64,000 nt of DNA. Origin: Pseudarthrobacter albicanus. GTDB lineage: Bacteria; Actinomycetota; Actinomycetes; Actinomycetales; Micrococcaceae. Within the stretch, counting starts at the first letter, position 1; the number at the start of each line of letters is the position of its first letter. The notes beneath the pieces were generated by a model. It saw nothing but the letters and a program-made list of their open reading frames with translations. It was not told the origin of the DNA and did not search any database. The position numbers and the translations under genes are program-made. Shown here one piece after another: positions 18,255 through 27,518 of the stretch. The DNA is taken from positions 1-64,000 of the forward strand of contig NZ_JAGPOT010000006.1 of NCBI RefSeq assembly GCF_018224015.1, given 5' to 3'.

Positions 18255-19679
18255 TCAGGAATTGCGCTGCTGCTGCTTGATCCTGTTGGTCAGCTCGGTC
18301 ACCTGGTTGTAGATCACGCGGCGTTCGGCCATCAGTTCGCGGATCTTGCGGTCCGCGTGGATCACCGTGGTGTGGTCGCGGCCGCCCAGCTCCTGCCCGA
18401 TCTTGGGCAGCGACATGTCGGTGAGCTCGCGGCACAGGTACATGGCGATCTGCCGGGCGGTCACCAGGGTGCGGGTACGGGATTTGCTGCAGAGCTCCTC
18501 CATGCTGAGCTTGAAGTAGTCCGCGGTCTGCGTCAGGATCAGCCCGGAGGTGATCTCCTGGGCCCCGTCATCGGTGATGAGGTCCTTGAGGACCATTTCG
18601 GCCAGGGCCACGTCGACGGGCTGGCGGTTCAGGCTCGCGAAGGCGGTGACACGGATCAGGGCGCCCTCGAGTTCGCGGATATTGCTCGAAATCTTGGAGG
18701 CGATGTATTCCAGCGCGTCATCGGGGGCGGAGAGAGAGTCGCTCAGCGCCTTCTTCCGCAGAATCGCGATCCGGGTTTCCAGCTCCGGCGGCTGGATATC
18801 GGTCAGCAGGCCCCACTCGAAGCGCGACTTCATCCGGTCCTCGAAACCGGCAAGCAGCTTGGGCGGCTGGTCGGAGGTGATGACGACCTGCTTGTTGTTG
18901 TTGTGCAAGGCATTGAAGGTGTGGAAGAACTCCTCCACCGTCCGGTCCTTGCCGGCCAGGAACTGGATGTCATCGATGAGCAGGACGTCCACGTTGCGGT
19001 ACGTGGTCTTGAAGCTGGTGCCTTCGTCGTCGCGGATGGAGTTGATGAAGTCATTGGTGAATTCCTCGGAGTTCACGTACCTGACCCGGATACCGCTGTA
19101 GAGCCGCCGGGCGTAGTGCCCGATCGCGTGCAGCAGGTGGGTCTTGCCCAGTCCGGAGTCACCGTAGATGAACAGCGGGTTGTATGCCTTCGCCGGCGCC
19201 TCGGCCACCGCGACGGCCGCCGCATGGGCGAAACGGTTGGAAGAGCCGATCACGAAGGTGTCGAAGACGTACTTCGGATTGAGGCGGCCGAATTCATGGG
19301 ACGTGCTCGGCAGCATGGGCTGCGGCTTGAGTTCCGCCGCGGGGTCCGCCACGAGGGAGAGTTCGACGGCGGGGTCCGGCTCGGTGTGCAGCGGCACCAG
19401 ATCGGTGTCGACGTCGATCGCGCAGCGGATTTCATCGGAGAAGACATTCCGGAGTGCCTCGTCGAGGGCTTCCTTGACCTGGGTCTGCAGAACTTCCCGG
19501 GTGAGTTCGTTCGGTACTGCCACGAGAAGGGTGGAGCCGATCAGTCCCTGCGCCTGGGCGAGGATGACAAAGCCGCGCTGCCGGGGTGAGACACGGTGGT
19601 CGTTCTCCAGCAGGCTCACTACCCGCCGCCAGGAACTTCCGACAGTGTTGGCTTGGTCGGCTTCGTCTACTGTCATCAA
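18255..19679 (-). CDS. dnaA: Chromosomal replication initiator DnaA
   Basis: This 474-residue AAA+ initiator binds DnaA boxes at oriC and opens the duplex. Domain I is at the N-terminus (about 1-90). The AAA+ core carries Walker A GDSGLGKTH and Walker B VLLIDDIQFLAG. Sensor and box regions follow. Domain IV shows the DNA-binding signature GGRDHTTVIHADRKI near the C-terminus. Domain II is short, as usual in Micrococcaceae. The ATG at 19679 follows GAGGAAACC. It is transcribed away from rpmH. Boxes in its 460-bp upstream region suggest autoregulation. Confidence 0.98.
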   Translation of the reverse strand: MMTVDEADQANTVGSSWRRVVSLLENDHRVSPRQRGFVILAQAQGLIGSTLLVAVPNELTREVLQTQVKEALDEALRNVFSDEIRCAIDVDTDLVPLHTEPDPAVELSLVADPAAELKPQPMLPSTSHEFGRLNPKYVFDTFVIGSSNRFAHAAAVAVAEAPAKAYNPLFIYGDSGLGKTHLLHAIGHYARRLYSGIRVRYVNSEEFTNDFINSIRDDEGTSFKTTYRNVDVLLIDDIQFLAGKDRTVEEFFHTFNALHNNNKQVVITSDQPPKLLAGFEDRMKSRFEWGLLTDIQPPELETRIAILRKKALSDSLSAPDDALEYIASKISSNIRELEGALIRVTAFASLNRQPVDVALAEMVLKDLITDDGAQEITSGLILTQTADYFKLSMEELCSKSRTRTLVTARQIAMYLCRELTDMSLPKIGQELGGRDHTTVIHADRKIRELMAERRVIYNQVTELTNRIKQQQRNS

Positions 19680-20141
19680 TCGGTTTCCTCAAACTTGCTT
19701 GCCTGCATTAACTGCAGCCACAAGTCCCGAACCAGTGCCCTGGCCCCGGATTAATCCACAGGGTTATGCACAGCCCGTGGATAATCGGCTACTGAGCCAC
19801 TCTAGGGGATCAAAAGCCTAGAAGATAGCTGGCCGGCTCCTGTGGATAATTACACTCGTGTAGTTCGGAATCGGTGTCTTTGACCCGCTTCATCCACAGG
19901 CCCGGACGGAAGTTAGCCACAGCTGGGGATAGCGCGCCAAGCGACCCCCGGTTTGACTCCGGGTGCGATTTTGACCTAACGTTGTGAAGTCCTTTGTGTC
20001 CGCTTTCCGACTTCATTTTGAATCTCTCCCCGACGCCCCGCGTCTTGCGAGTCAAGGGCAGCGGCACATACAAAACTTAGCGTCGGCCAGTTCTTCCCCT
20101 TGATCGGGTGGGCGCACCTTTGATCCACTGGAGTAACTAAC
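19680..20141. promoter_or_regulatory. Divergent dnaA/rpmH promoter region with DnaA boxes
   Basis: This 462-bp gap carries a perfect DnaA box at 19841-19849 (TGTGGATAA) and several one-mismatch versions. These include TAATCCACA near 19753, TTATGCACA near 19764, TCATCCACA near 19890 and TTAGCCACA near 19913. It must drive dnaA to the left and rpmH-rnpA to the right. Autoregulation of dnaA through such boxes is established in other bacteria and is inferred here. I see no gene in it. Confidence 0.65.
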
Positions 20142-20279
20142 GTGAGCAAGCGGACTTTTCAGCCGAATAACCGCCGTCGAGCCAAGAAGCACGGCTTCCG
20201 CCTTCGTATGCGTACCCGTGCCGGCCGTGCCATCCTGGCAGCCCGTCGTGGCAAGGGCCGCATCGAACTGTCGGCCTAA
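20142..20279 (+). CDS. rpmH: 50S ribosomal protein L34
   Basis: This 45-residue, very basic protein begins [18 protein letters not shown] and ends GRIELSA, a full-length L34 with the family's invariant RTFQPN and [10 protein letters not shown] segments. It starts at a GTG with GGAG eleven bases upstream. It lies divergent from dnaA and 40 bp before rnpA, the universal rpmH-rnpA order. Confidence 0.98.
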   Translation: MSKRTFQPNNRRRAKKHGFRLRMRTRAGRAILAARRGKGRIELSA

Positions 20280-20319
20280 ATACTGACTCGTCGGTCCACC
20301 TCCCTGTGCGAGTTTAACG

Positions 20320-20730
20320 GTGCTGGCCACCCGCAACCGTCTGAGGACATCAACCGATTTTTCAACAACTGTACGTTCCGGTGTCCGCAATGGACGCCGG
20401 AACGTAGTGTTATATACGGCAGCCCTCGCTGCCGATGAACCAAGCCGGATCGGATTCATCGTTTCCAAGAGTGTCGGGAACGCTGTCGTCAGGAACCTCG
20501 TTAAGAGGAGACTAAGGGAAGCCGGCGCTTTGTCGTTGCAGAAATACGGCAGCGGGTTCGCCATCGTGGTCCGGGCCCTGCCCGCCGCGGCGGAGGCCAG
20601 CTGGGACCAGCTGCTTGTCGACTATGACGCCGCTTTGGAGACGACCATGAAACGGCTGGGCAGCCGCCTTCCCCGGGCTGCTTCCTCAGTTTCTGACGAG
20701 ACAACACAGGAAGGGACCCCGCGTGCGTAA
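20320..20730 (+). CDS. rnpA: Ribonuclease P protein component
   Basis: The 136-residue protein subunit assists the RNase P RNA in removing 5' leaders from pre-tRNAs. The RNR-type signature RNLVKRRLRE is present, and the N-terminus LATRNRLRTSTDFSTTVRSG is typical. The C-terminal 20 residues are an acidic/polar extension. The start is a GTG. Its end overlaps the yidD start by 8 bp. The pre-tRNA substrates include the two tRNAs at 7.4-7.8 kb. Confidence 0.95.
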   Translation: MLATRNRLRTSTDFSTTVRSGVRNGRRNVVLYTAALAADEPSRIGFIVSKSVGNAVVRNLVKRRLREAGALSLQKYGSGFAIVVRALPAAAEASWDQLLVDYDAALETTMKRLGSRLPRAASSVSDETTQEGTPRA

Positions 20731-21133
20731 CCCAGCTGCCGCCGTCGTCCCTCATGTGAAACCAGCAGCACTGGTATCGGCACTGTGCTGGCTGGGCACC
20801 GCCCTCTGGCAGCTGCCTCGCAATATCCTCATCGTGCTGCTGATGGCCTACCGCAAGGTGATCTCACCGCTGTACGGCCAGGTATGCCGCTTCTTCCCCA
20901 GCTGCTCGGCCTACGCCCTTGAGGCGATCACGGTCCACGGCGCGGTCAAGGGAAGCTGGCTCGCTGCCAGGCGCCTGTCGCGCTGCCATCCTTGGAATGC
21001 CGGTGGAGTGGACCATGTCCCCGCCGGGCACCGGGAGTGGCCCGAAGACCGCACCCCCACAATTGTTGTGATGAACAACCCGGACAAGTACCTGGCTGCT
21101 CAGTCTGATGGAGAAGGCCGTTTTGCGGCCTGA
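20723..21133 (+). CDS. yidD: Membrane protein insertion efficiency factor YidD
   Basis: This 136-residue protein has the conserved YidD core of about 70 residues: RKVISPLYGQVCRFFPSCSAYALEAI, then HGAVKGSWLAARRLSRCHPWNAGGVD. The three cysteines are in place. It is longer than E. coli YidD, with a 40-residue N-terminal hydrophobic extension and a polar tail. It associates with the inner face of the membrane and assists YidC. It starts at a GTG inside the end of rnpA and lies 16 bp before yidC. Confidence 0.93.
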   Translation: MRNPAAAVVPHVKPAALVSALCWLGTALWQLPRNILIVLLMAYRKVISPLYGQVCRFFPSCSAYALEAITVHGAVKGSWLAARRLSRCHPWNAGGVDHVPAGHREWPEDRTPTIVVMNNPDKYLAAQSDGEGRFAA

Positions 21134-21149
21134 CGAATAGGGATATCGT

Positions 21150-22136
21150 ATGGATTTCTTTGGAACAATCATGTTTCCGTTCAAGTGGCTGGTCTCGGCC
21201 ATCATGGTCGGATTCCATGACGGACTGAGCACCATCGGCCTGCCGGCGGCCAACGGCTGGACCTGGACGCTGTCCATCATCGGGCTGGTGCTGGTCATCC
21301 GTGCCGCCCTGATTCCGGTCTTCGTCAAGCAGATCAAGGCCCAGCGCGGCATGCAGCTGCTGCAGCCTGACCTGAAGAAGATGCAGGACAAGTACAAGGG
21401 CAAGACCGACCAGCTCTCCCGCCAGGCCATGGCGCAGGAGCAGATGGCCCTGTACAAGAAGCACGGCACCAACCCGTTCTCGGCCTGCCTGCCGATGCTG
21501 ATCCAGATGCCGTTCTTCTTCGCCCTCTTCCAGGTCCTCTCCGGCATCAGCACCGCCAAGGCGGGCGGCCAGGGCATCGGCGCCATGAGCCTTGAGCAGG
21601 TCAAGCAGTTCGACGAGTCCAGCATCTTCGGCGCCCCGCTGTCGGCATCGCTGCTTCATGGCAGCACCGCAGGCGGCGAGGTTGCCGTGTGGATCCTGTC
21701 GATCGTGATGATCCTGGCCATGACGGCCTCGCAGTTCATCACGCAGAAGCAGATCATGGCCAAGAACATGTCCGAAGAGGCCATGGCCAGCCCGTTCATG
21801 AAGCAGCAGAAGATGATGCTGTATATCCTGCCGATCGTCTTCGGCGTGGGCGGCATCAACTTCCCCATCGGCGTCCTGATCTACTGGACCACCACCAACC
21901 TCTGGACCATGGCGCAGCAGTTCTTCGTGATCCGCCGCATGCCGACGCCGGGATCCCCGGCCGCCAAGGCCCTCGCCGAGCGCCGGGCCGCCAAGGGCCT
22001 GCCGGCCCTTCCCCTGCTGGGTGCGAAAAAAGCCGACGCCGAGGCAGCGGCTTCCGCTTCCGCTTCCGCGGCCGCCGCCGTCGAGGCCAGGAGCCAGCGC
22101 GTCCAGCCGCAACGTAAAAACAGGAAGAGGAAGTAA
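21150..22136 (+). CDS. yidC: Membrane protein insertase YidC
   Basis: The 328-residue Oxa1/YidC/Alb3 insertase integrates membrane proteins alone or with SecYEG. Five hydrophobic segments are visible. TM2-type residues are followed by the cytoplasmic coiled loop (LQPDLKKMQDKYKGKTDQLSRQAMAQEQMALYKKHG) and the NPFSACLPMLIQMPFFFALFQVL helix. The C-terminus is an Ala-rich then basic tail (NRKRK) likely to contact ribosomes. There is no large periplasmic domain, as in other Gram-positives. Its last base is shared with the start of the next gene. Confidence 0.97.
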   Translation: MDFFGTIMFPFKWLVSAIMVGFHDGLSTIGLPAANGWTWTLSIIGLVLVIRAALIPVFVKQIKAQRGMQLLQPDLKKMQDKYKGKTDQLSRQAMAQEQMALYKKHGTNPFSACLPMLIQMPFFFALFQVLSGISTAKAGGQGIGAMSLEQVKQFDESSIFGAPLSASLLHGSTAGGEVAVWILSIVMILAMTASQFITQKQIMAKNMSEEAMASPFMKQQKMMLYILPIVFGVGGINFPIGVLIYWTTTNLWTMAQQFFVIRRMPTPGSPAAKALAERRAAKGLPALPLLGAKKADAEAAASASASAAAAVEARSQRVQPQRKNRKRK

Positions 22137-22750
22137 TGTCCGCCGAGAGCACCGAACAGACTTTTTCCACCGAGGTCATCGACGACCAGGACGGGACCCC
22201 GAACGGGTCAGGGGACGAAGCGCAGACCGCGACGCAGAACACAGGCCCGGAGTCCGGGGACGGCCTCGACAAGGGCGTGACCGCCAGCCGCCTGGAAGAG
22301 GAAGGCGACGTTGCGGCCGACTATCTCGAGGAACTCCTGGACATCGCCGACATCGACGGGGACATTGACATCGAGGTCCGCAACGGCCGCACCTACATCT
22401 CGATCGTTGCCGAGGAAGAGTCGGCCGGTCTCGAAAACCTGGTGGGCCGCGACGGCGAAGTCCTCGAAGCCCTCCAGGAATTGACGCGCCTTGCCGTCCT
22501 GTCCGCGACGGAGAACCGGTCCCGCCTCGTGCTGGACATCAACGGCTACCGCGCCGAACGTGCGGGCGACCTGCAGAAGATCGCCGAGGACGCCGTCGCC
22601 GCCGTCAAGGAGTCCGGCGACGCCGTGGCCCTGGCGCCGATGAGCGCCTATGAGCGGAAGATCGTGCACGACGCAGTCGCCGAGCTGGGGTTCGTCAGTG
22701 AGTCCGAAGGCGAAGGTGCCGACCGGCACATCGTCGTCTCCACAGACTGA
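22136..22750 (+). CDS. Jag/KhpB-like RNA-binding protein (KH and R3H domains)
   Basis: This 204-residue protein has an acidic Thr/Glu-rich N-terminus (1-60). A KH domain follows at about 65-140 (DIDIEVRNGRTYISIV, GRDGEVLEALQELTRLAV). An R3H domain is at about 140-200, with MSAYERKIVHDAVAEL. Proteins of this class bind RNA and in other Gram-positives affect cell elongation. The N-terminal Jag_N domain of Firmicute proteins is absent. Its ATG overlaps the yidC stop (TAATG), so it is translationally coupled to yidC and followed at once by rsmG. Confidence 0.9.
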   Translation: MSAESTEQTFSTEVIDDQDGTPNGSGDEAQTATQNTGPESGDGLDKGVTASRLEEEGDVAADYLEELLDIADIDGDIDIEVRNGRTYISIVAEEESAGLENLVGRDGEVLEALQELTRLAVLSATENRSRLVLDINGYRAERAGDLQKIAEDAVAAVKESGDAVALAPMSAYERKIVHDAVAELGFVSESEGEGADRHIVVSTD

Positions 22751-22755
22751 ATCCG

Positions 22756-23418
22756 TTGAGTAGCTTGATGGTTGAAATCACCGCGGCCGAACTGCAGGCG
22801 GCACAATCGATTTTCGGTGACCGGCTGGGCCTCGCGCAGCGCTATGTGGAGCACCTGGCCACCTCGGGGACCGAACGGGGCCTGATCGGCCCGCGGGAGG
22901 TTCCCCGGCTGTGGAGCCGCCATGTGCTGAACTGCGCGGTCATCGAGAGCCAGATTGCCCACGGCAGCCACGTGGCCGACGTCGGCAGCGGAGCCGGATT
23001 GCCGGGTCTGTGCCTTGCCATTGCGCGGCCGGACCTGGAGCTGACGCTCATCGAACCCCTGGAACGGCGTGTCATCTGGCTGCAGGAAGTAGTGGATGAT
23101 CTGGGCCTGGAAAATGTCACGATCATGCGCAGCCGGGCTGAACTCGCCGTCGGCATGGTCGACGCCGATGTGGTCACGGCGCGCGCCGTGTCTGCGCTGT
23201 CGAACCTTGCCGGGCTGACCATTCCGCTGCTTTCCGGCAAAGGTGAGGTCATCGCCATCAAAGGGCGCAGTGCCGGCGAGGAAATAGAAAAAGCAGCCAA
23301 GGTGATCCGGAAGCTGGGCGGGATCGAGACATCCGTGGTGGTGGTGGGCGAGGGTCTGCTTGAAGAACCCACGACCGTGGTCCGGATCGTCGTGAAGAAG
23401 CCTCAAAAGATTACCTAG
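22756..23418 (+). CDS. rsmG: 16S rRNA (guanine527-N7)-methyltransferase
   Basis: The 220-residue SAM-dependent methyltransferase modifies G527 of 16S rRNA. Its loss gives low-level streptomycin resistance in other species. The SAM motif I is VADVGSGAGLPGL. Other conserved blocks are SRHVLNCAVI near the N-terminus, LIEPLERRVIWLQEV, and TARAVSALSNLAGLTIPLL. The start could be the TTG at 22756 or the ATG four codons later (22768), and the ribosome-binding signal does not decide. It ends the rpmH-rsmG block. parA follows after 86 bp. Confidence 0.95.
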   Translation: MSSLMVEITAAELQAAQSIFGDRLGLAQRYVEHLATSGTERGLIGPREVPRLWSRHVLNCAVIESQIAHGSHVADVGSGAGLPGLCLAIARPDLELTLIEPLERRVIWLQEVVDDLGLENVTIMRSRAELAVGMVDADVVTARAVSALSNLAGLTIPLLSGKGEVIAIKGRSAGEEIEKAAKVIRKLGGIETSVVVVGEGLLEEPTTVVRIVVKKPQKIT

Positions 23419-23504
23419 CACCAGCCCGGTGCCCGCGGAGTCCAAGGGGTAGAGGTTAGGCTAGTAACCGGCAGAAACAGCCGGACGAGAGTGAGTGTGT
23501 CACA

Positions 23505-24572
23505 GTGACCAGTAGCGAAGCCTCCACACAGCGGATCCCCCCGTTTGTGTCCCTGGGGTCAGCAAGGGCGTTCGCCGCGCCCGCAGTCGCTCATGATTAC
23601 TCCGGAAATCACACGGCTTCGGTTGCCAGAGGTGCCGGCATGGCGATTGTTTCACGTGAAACATCGGTTGTCGCAAGCCGCAACGTCCTGGACTCGATCG
23701 ACGATTCCAGTCCCATTGCCCGGGAACTCGCGCACGAGAACAAGCGCCGGGAACGATTGCTGGGCCGGAATCTGCCCAAGCCGGAGAAGACCCGGATCTT
23801 CACCGTCTCCAACCAGAAGGGCGGTGTAGGCAAGACCACCACGACGGTCAACATCGCCGCCGCCCTTGCCGCCGCAGGCCTCAATGTCCTCGTGATTGAT
23901 ATTGACCCGCAGGGGAACGCCTCGACGGCGCTGGGGATCGAACACCACGCCGACGTCGACAGCATCTACGATGTCCTGATCAACGACATGCCGCTGAAGG
24001 ACGTCGTGGCTCCGTGCCCGGACATCGGCAAGCTGATCTGTGCACCGGCGACCATTCACCTGGCCGGCGCAGAGATCGAGCTCGTCAGCCTCGTGGCCCG
24101 CGAACAGCGGCTGCGGCGGGCGATCGAGGTCTACTCCAAGGAACGCGCCGCGAACGGTGAAGAGCGGCTGGACTACATCTTCATCGATTGCCCTCCCAGC
24201 CTGGGACTGCTGACGGTCAACGCCTTCTGTGCCGCCAACGAGGTGCTCATCCCGATTCAGTGCGAGTACTACGCGCTGGAGGGGCTGAGCCAGCTGCTGA
24301 AGAACATCGAAATGATCCAGAAGCATCTGAATGCTGATCTGGTTGTTTCCACCATCCTGCTGACAATGTACGACGGCCGCACCAACCTTGCCGCCCAGGT
24401 GGCAGCAGAGGTCCGCGAACATTTCCCGAAACAAGTCCTCGGCGCTGTGGTTCCCCGCTCCGTGCGTATTTCCGAAGCTCCCAGCTACCAGCAGACCGTC
24501 ATGACCTATGACCCCTCGTCCAGCGGCGCCCTGTCCTATCTGGAAGCCGCAGCGGAAATCGCTGAACGTTAG
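23505..24572 (+). CDS. parA: Chromosome partition ATPase ParA
   Basis: The 355-residue Walker-type ATPase segregates the origin region with ParB. The deviant Walker A KGGVGKTTT (about 105-113) is preceded by a non-conserved N-terminus of about 95 residues. Other motifs are DIDPQGNAST, LDYIFIDCPPSLG and YYALEGLSQLL. The GTG at 23505 is one possible start. The ATG at 23640 would also give a full ATPase domain. A perfect parS lies inside the N-terminal coding part, where it reads IVSRETS. It is followed by parB 69 bp downstream. Confidence 0.95.
   Translation: MTSSEASTQRIPPFVSLGSARAFAAPAVAHDYSGNHTASVARGAGMAIVSRETSVVASRNVLDSIDDSSPIARELAHENKRRERLLGRNLPKPEKTRIFTVSNQKGGVGKTTTTVNIAAALAAAGLNVLVIDIDPQGNASTALGIEHHADVDSIYDVLINDMPLKDVVAPCPDIGKLICAPATIHLAGAEIELVSLVAREQRLRRAIEVYSKERAANGEERLDYIFIDCPPSLGLLTVNAFCAANEVLIPIQCEYYALEGLSQLLKNIEMIQKHLNADLVVSTILLTMYDGRTNLAAQVAAEVREHFPKQVLGAVVPRSVRISEAPSYQQTVMTYDPSSSGALSYLEAAAEIAER
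23649..23662. promoter_or_regulatory. parS site 1 (within parA)
   Basis: This is a perfect GTTTCACGTGAAAC palindrome, the ParB-binding nucleation site. It sits in the coding sequence for the parA N-terminus, after the 23640 ATG and before the ATPase domain. Confidence 0.95.
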
Positions 24573-24641
24573 AATCTTTTCAAAAACTGCACTAGCCAGA
24601 GCCAAGGTCATGCCCGGCTCTTCCACTGGAGGGATTTATCC

Positions 24642-25898
24642 ATGAGCGATAAGCGACGCGGCCTCGGCCGCGGACTTGGCGCACTCATTCCAAGTTCCGC
24701 CGCGGCTAACGCCTCCGGAAACGGTGCTGCCCCTTCCCGACCGGTGGATCTCTTCTTTCCCGAGTCCCGGAAAACGACTCTCGTCGACAATGCTCCGGTG
24801 CCCGGGCACACGGCCCCGGCCGGAACGAAGCAGGACTCAGCGGCGCCGCAGCTGTTTTCCCTGAAGGCCGCCACCGCTGAGACTCCGGATGAGGGAGACG
24901 CTCCGGATGCCGCTCCGGCTGGAACTCCTGCACCCAGGAAAGCCCCCGCCCGGAGGCCGGCCGCCTCCAAGTCAGCGGCCTCGAAGGCCGGCGATCAGGC
25001 GGTGGATCAGGCAGCCGGCCAGGCGGTCCGGGATTCGGGCCCTGAGCCTGACGACGGCAGGGGCGTGGAACTGATCGAAGTTCCCGGGGTGCGTTTCGCC
25101 GAAATTCCCGTCACGGACATCCACCCCAACCGCAAACAGCCGCGTTCGGTCTTCGATGAGGACGACATGGCGGAACTGGTCCACTCGGTCAGGGAAATCG
25201 GCGTCCTCCAGCCAATTGTCGTCCGTACCTCAACGGAAACAGGTGGCGAACCTTATGAACTCGTCATGGGTGAGCGCCGCTGGCGGGCTGTACAGGCGGC
25301 AGGGCTGGAAACGATCCCGGCAATTATCCGTGACACGACCGATGATGACCTCCTGCGTGATGCCTTGCTGGAGAACCTGCACCGCAGCCAGCTGAATCCG
25401 CTCGAGGAGGCCGCCGCCTACCAGCAGCTGCTGGAGGACTTCGGAACCACCCACGAGCAGCTGGCCGACCGCATCGGCCGCTCGCGCCCCCAGGTGTCCA
25501 ACACGCTCCGCCTGCTGAAACTCCCGCCGCTGGTCCAGCGCCGGGTTGCCGCCGGCATCATTTCCGCCGGCCACGCCCGGACGCTCCTTGCCCTGCCCGA
25601 CGCGGCGGCCATGGAACGCCTGGCGCAGAAAATTGTTGCCGAGGGCATGTCCGTCCGTGCCACCGAAGAGGCCGTGACGTTGTATCAGAGTCCGGCTTCC
25701 CCCACCAAGAACAACATTCCGCGTCCCGGTGCGCGCCATGAGCGGCTTGATTACCTGGCGTCGTCGTTATCCGATCGGCTGGATACCAACGTCAAGATCT
25801 CGCTGGGTGCGAGAAAAGGCCGCGTCAGCATTGAATTTGCCAGTGTCGAGGATCTCAACCGGATCATGGACGTGCTGACCCCTGGGCCGTCGGACTAG
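24642..25898 (+). CDS. parB: Chromosome partition protein ParB
   Basis: This 418-residue protein is a CTP-dependent clamp that loads at parS and spreads along DNA. An N-terminal ParA-contacting tip ([15 protein letters not shown]) is followed by a disordered Ala/Pro-rich linker of about 120 residues, longer than in Bacillus. The ParB/Srx CTPase domain has the conserved PNRKQPR, GERRWRA and [16 protein letters not shown] blocks. The helix-turn-helix reads [18 protein letters not shown]. The C-terminal dimer domain ends the protein. Its own 3' hairpin contains a parS. Confidence 0.97.
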   Translation: MSDKRRGLGRGLGALIPSSAAANASGNGAAPSRPVDLFFPESRKTTLVDNAPVPGHTAPAGTKQDSAAPQLFSLKAATAETPDEGDAPDAAPAGTPAPRKAPARRPAASKSAASKAGDQAVDQAAGQAVRDSGPEPDDGRGVELIEVPGVRFAEIPVTDIHPNRKQPRSVFDEDDMAELVHSVREIGVLQPIVVRTSTETGGEPYELVMGERRWRAVQAAGLETIPAIIRDTTDDDLLRDALLENLHRSQLNPLEEAAAYQQLLEDFGTTHEQLADRIGRSRPQVSNTLRLLKLPPLVQRRVAAGIISAGHARTLLALPDAAAMERLAQKIVAEGMSVRATEEAVTLYQSPASPTKNNIPRPGARHERLDYLASSLSDRLDTNVKISLGARKGRVSIEFASVEDLNRIMDVLTPGPSD

Positions 25899-25914
25899 CA
25901 CCCGAGTTCCTGCT

Positions 25915-25949
25915 AAGGCCTGTTTTACGTTTCACGTGAAACAGGCCTT
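25915..25949. terminator. Hairpin after parB that contains a parS
   Basis: AAGGCCTGTTT (25915-25925) pairs perfectly with AAACAGGCCTT (25939-25949), an 11-bp stem 16 bp after the parB stop. The 14-bp parS palindrome at 25929-25942 forms the loop and part of the 3' arm. It lies between convergent parB and MocR genes, so it probably ends parB transcription. Confidence 0.75.
25929..25942. promoter_or_regulatory. parS site 2 (in the parB 3' hairpin)
   Basis: A perfect GTTTCACGTGAAAC lies 30 bp beyond the parB stop codon. Its right half is shared with the 3' arm of the terminator-like stem. Confidence 0.95.
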
Positions 25950-26096
25950 CGGCGTAGCTGGGATCGGTCGCGTCCGGAACCCGTTGTCGGCACGGGTCCG
26001 GCTGTGCTGCGGCGGCCTCTCCTCCGGCTGCTGCACTCGAGAGCGGATCACTGCCGCGTAATCCGGACAAGGCCCTTCCGCGTCCCGGTCTGCTTT

Positions 26097-27509
26097 CTAG
26101 GACCTTTTGCTTTCGATTGCCTGGCCGAGGATGCGGGCGCCTTCCGGGAACGCGCCGGGGTTCGGTCCCGCGTAGTTGAGCCGGATGAACGGGCCCGCTG
26201 GTTCGGCCGGGAACCATTCACTGCCGGCGGCGATGAAGACCCCGGCGGCCTCGCAGTCGCGGCTCAGCTGTTCGACGTCGGTCCCATCGGGCAGGCGCGC
26301 CCAGAGGTTCAGCCCTCCCTTTGGAACGCGCTCGATGTGGGCCTGCGGGGCATGCTCGCGCATGCTGGTGACCAGCAGGTCGCGGCGCGAGTGGAGCTGG
26401 TGGCGGAGGCTGCGCAGATGCGTCTGCCAGGCAGGCTGTGTGACGACATCGAGTGCTGCGGCCTGGAGGAGGCCGCTGACATACATCGACTCGGCTCCCC
26501 GGTCCGCGAGGATGCGTTCACGTGCGGGGCCGCGGGCGATGACGGCGGCGATGCGAATGGCTGGAGAGACGCTCTTAGTCAGAGATCGCAGGTATATAAC
26601 ATGGCCGGAGTCGTCCCGGGCGGCAACGGGCACGGGGTCAGTGGTGATGCCGAAGTCGTGCGCCCAGTCGTCCTCAACGAGGAACGCGCCTTTCTCGCGC
26701 ACGATACCCAGGACCTTTTCGCCCCGTCCGGGGGCCCATTGCGCACCTGTGGGGTTCGCGTAGTTAGGTTGTGCATAGAAAAGGCGGGCGCCGGTTTCCT
26801 CAAATGCCCGGGCCAGCTCCTCCGGGTCGGGACCCTCGGGTCCGCTGGGCACCGGGACGACGTGGACACCGGCCTGCGCGGCAGCCAGGATGGCACCCCA
26901 GTAGGTCGGCGACTCCATGAGCAATGGCTGCCCGGGGCCGACCAGTGCCGTGAAGATGGAGCTGAGTCCGCTCTGGCTTCCCGGCAGCACGATGACATCG
27001 CTCGGTGTTGGCGGGGTGATCCCAACCGGGGTCGAGGCGCCGAGTTCGTGCGCGAACCAGGACTGCAATTCGGGAAGCCCCGCTACCGGTGGACGGGACA
27101 GGGCCGCATCGCCCCGGGCCGCACGGGTCAGTGCCGCGCGCACCAGGCGCTCCGGCAGGAGTTCCCGGTCCGGGTAGCCGGAGTGGAAGGCAATGGCATC
27201 GTTGGATGCGCTGCGCATCGTGGTGGAGGCTTTGGGAAGAGGACTCTGAGGTGAACGCAGGGCCGCACTCTGCCAGCCGTAGTCCGACGGGCGGGCGGTC
27301 CGTACGGACCGCACGAAGGTCCCGACGCCGGGCCGGCTCTCGATCAGCCCCTGCGCCGTGAGGGTCTGCAGGGCCTTCTGCACCGTCACGGGGCTGGCCT
27401 GGTACTCGGCAACGAGCGACCGTGTGGACGGCAGCCGGGATCCCGGCGAAGCCCCGGCGATCCATTCCCTTAGTCGCGCCGCAATCCGGGAACTGCTATC
27501 GTTGTTCAT
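26097..27509 (-). CDS. MocR/PdxR-type regulator (GntR helix-turn-helix fused to aminotransferase domain)
   Basis: The 470-residue protein combines an N-terminal winged helix of the GntR family (SRIAARLREWIAG, GSRLPSTRSLVAEYQASPVTVQKALQTL, about 5-75) with a fold-type I PLP aminotransferase-like domain. The PLP-lysine segment is in YLRSLTKSVSPAIRI and the YYN-type region is in FYAQPNYANPTG. Such MocR proteins usually regulate a divergent metabolic or transport gene and bind PLP as effector. Here the divergent neighbour is an EamA permease. The start is the ATG at 27509. Longer frames run into the neighbour. A perfect 14-bp palindrome lies just upstream. Confidence 0.92.
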   Translation of the reverse strand: MNNDSSSRIAARLREWIAGASPGSRLPSTRSLVAEYQASPVTVQKALQTLTAQGLIESRPGVGTFVRSVRTARPSDYGWQSAALRSPQSPLPKASTTMRSASNDAIAFHSGYPDRELLPERLVRAALTRAARGDAALSRPPVAGLPELQSWFAHELGASTPVGITPPTPSDVIVLPGSQSGLSSIFTALVGPGQPLLMESPTYWGAILAAAQAGVHVVPVPSGPEGPDPEELARAFEETGARLFYAQPNYANPTGAQWAPGRGEKVLGIVREKGAFLVEDDWAHDFGITTDPVPVAARDDSGHVIYLRSLTKSVSPAIRIAAVIARGPARERILADRGAESMYVSGLLQAAALDVVTQPAWQTHLRSLRHQLHSRRDLLVTSMREHAPQAHIERVPKGGLNLWARLPDGTDVEQLSRDCEAAGVFIAAGSEWFPAEPAGPFIRLNYAGPNPGAFPEGARILGQAIESKRS

Positions 27510-27518
27510 GAGAGACAA

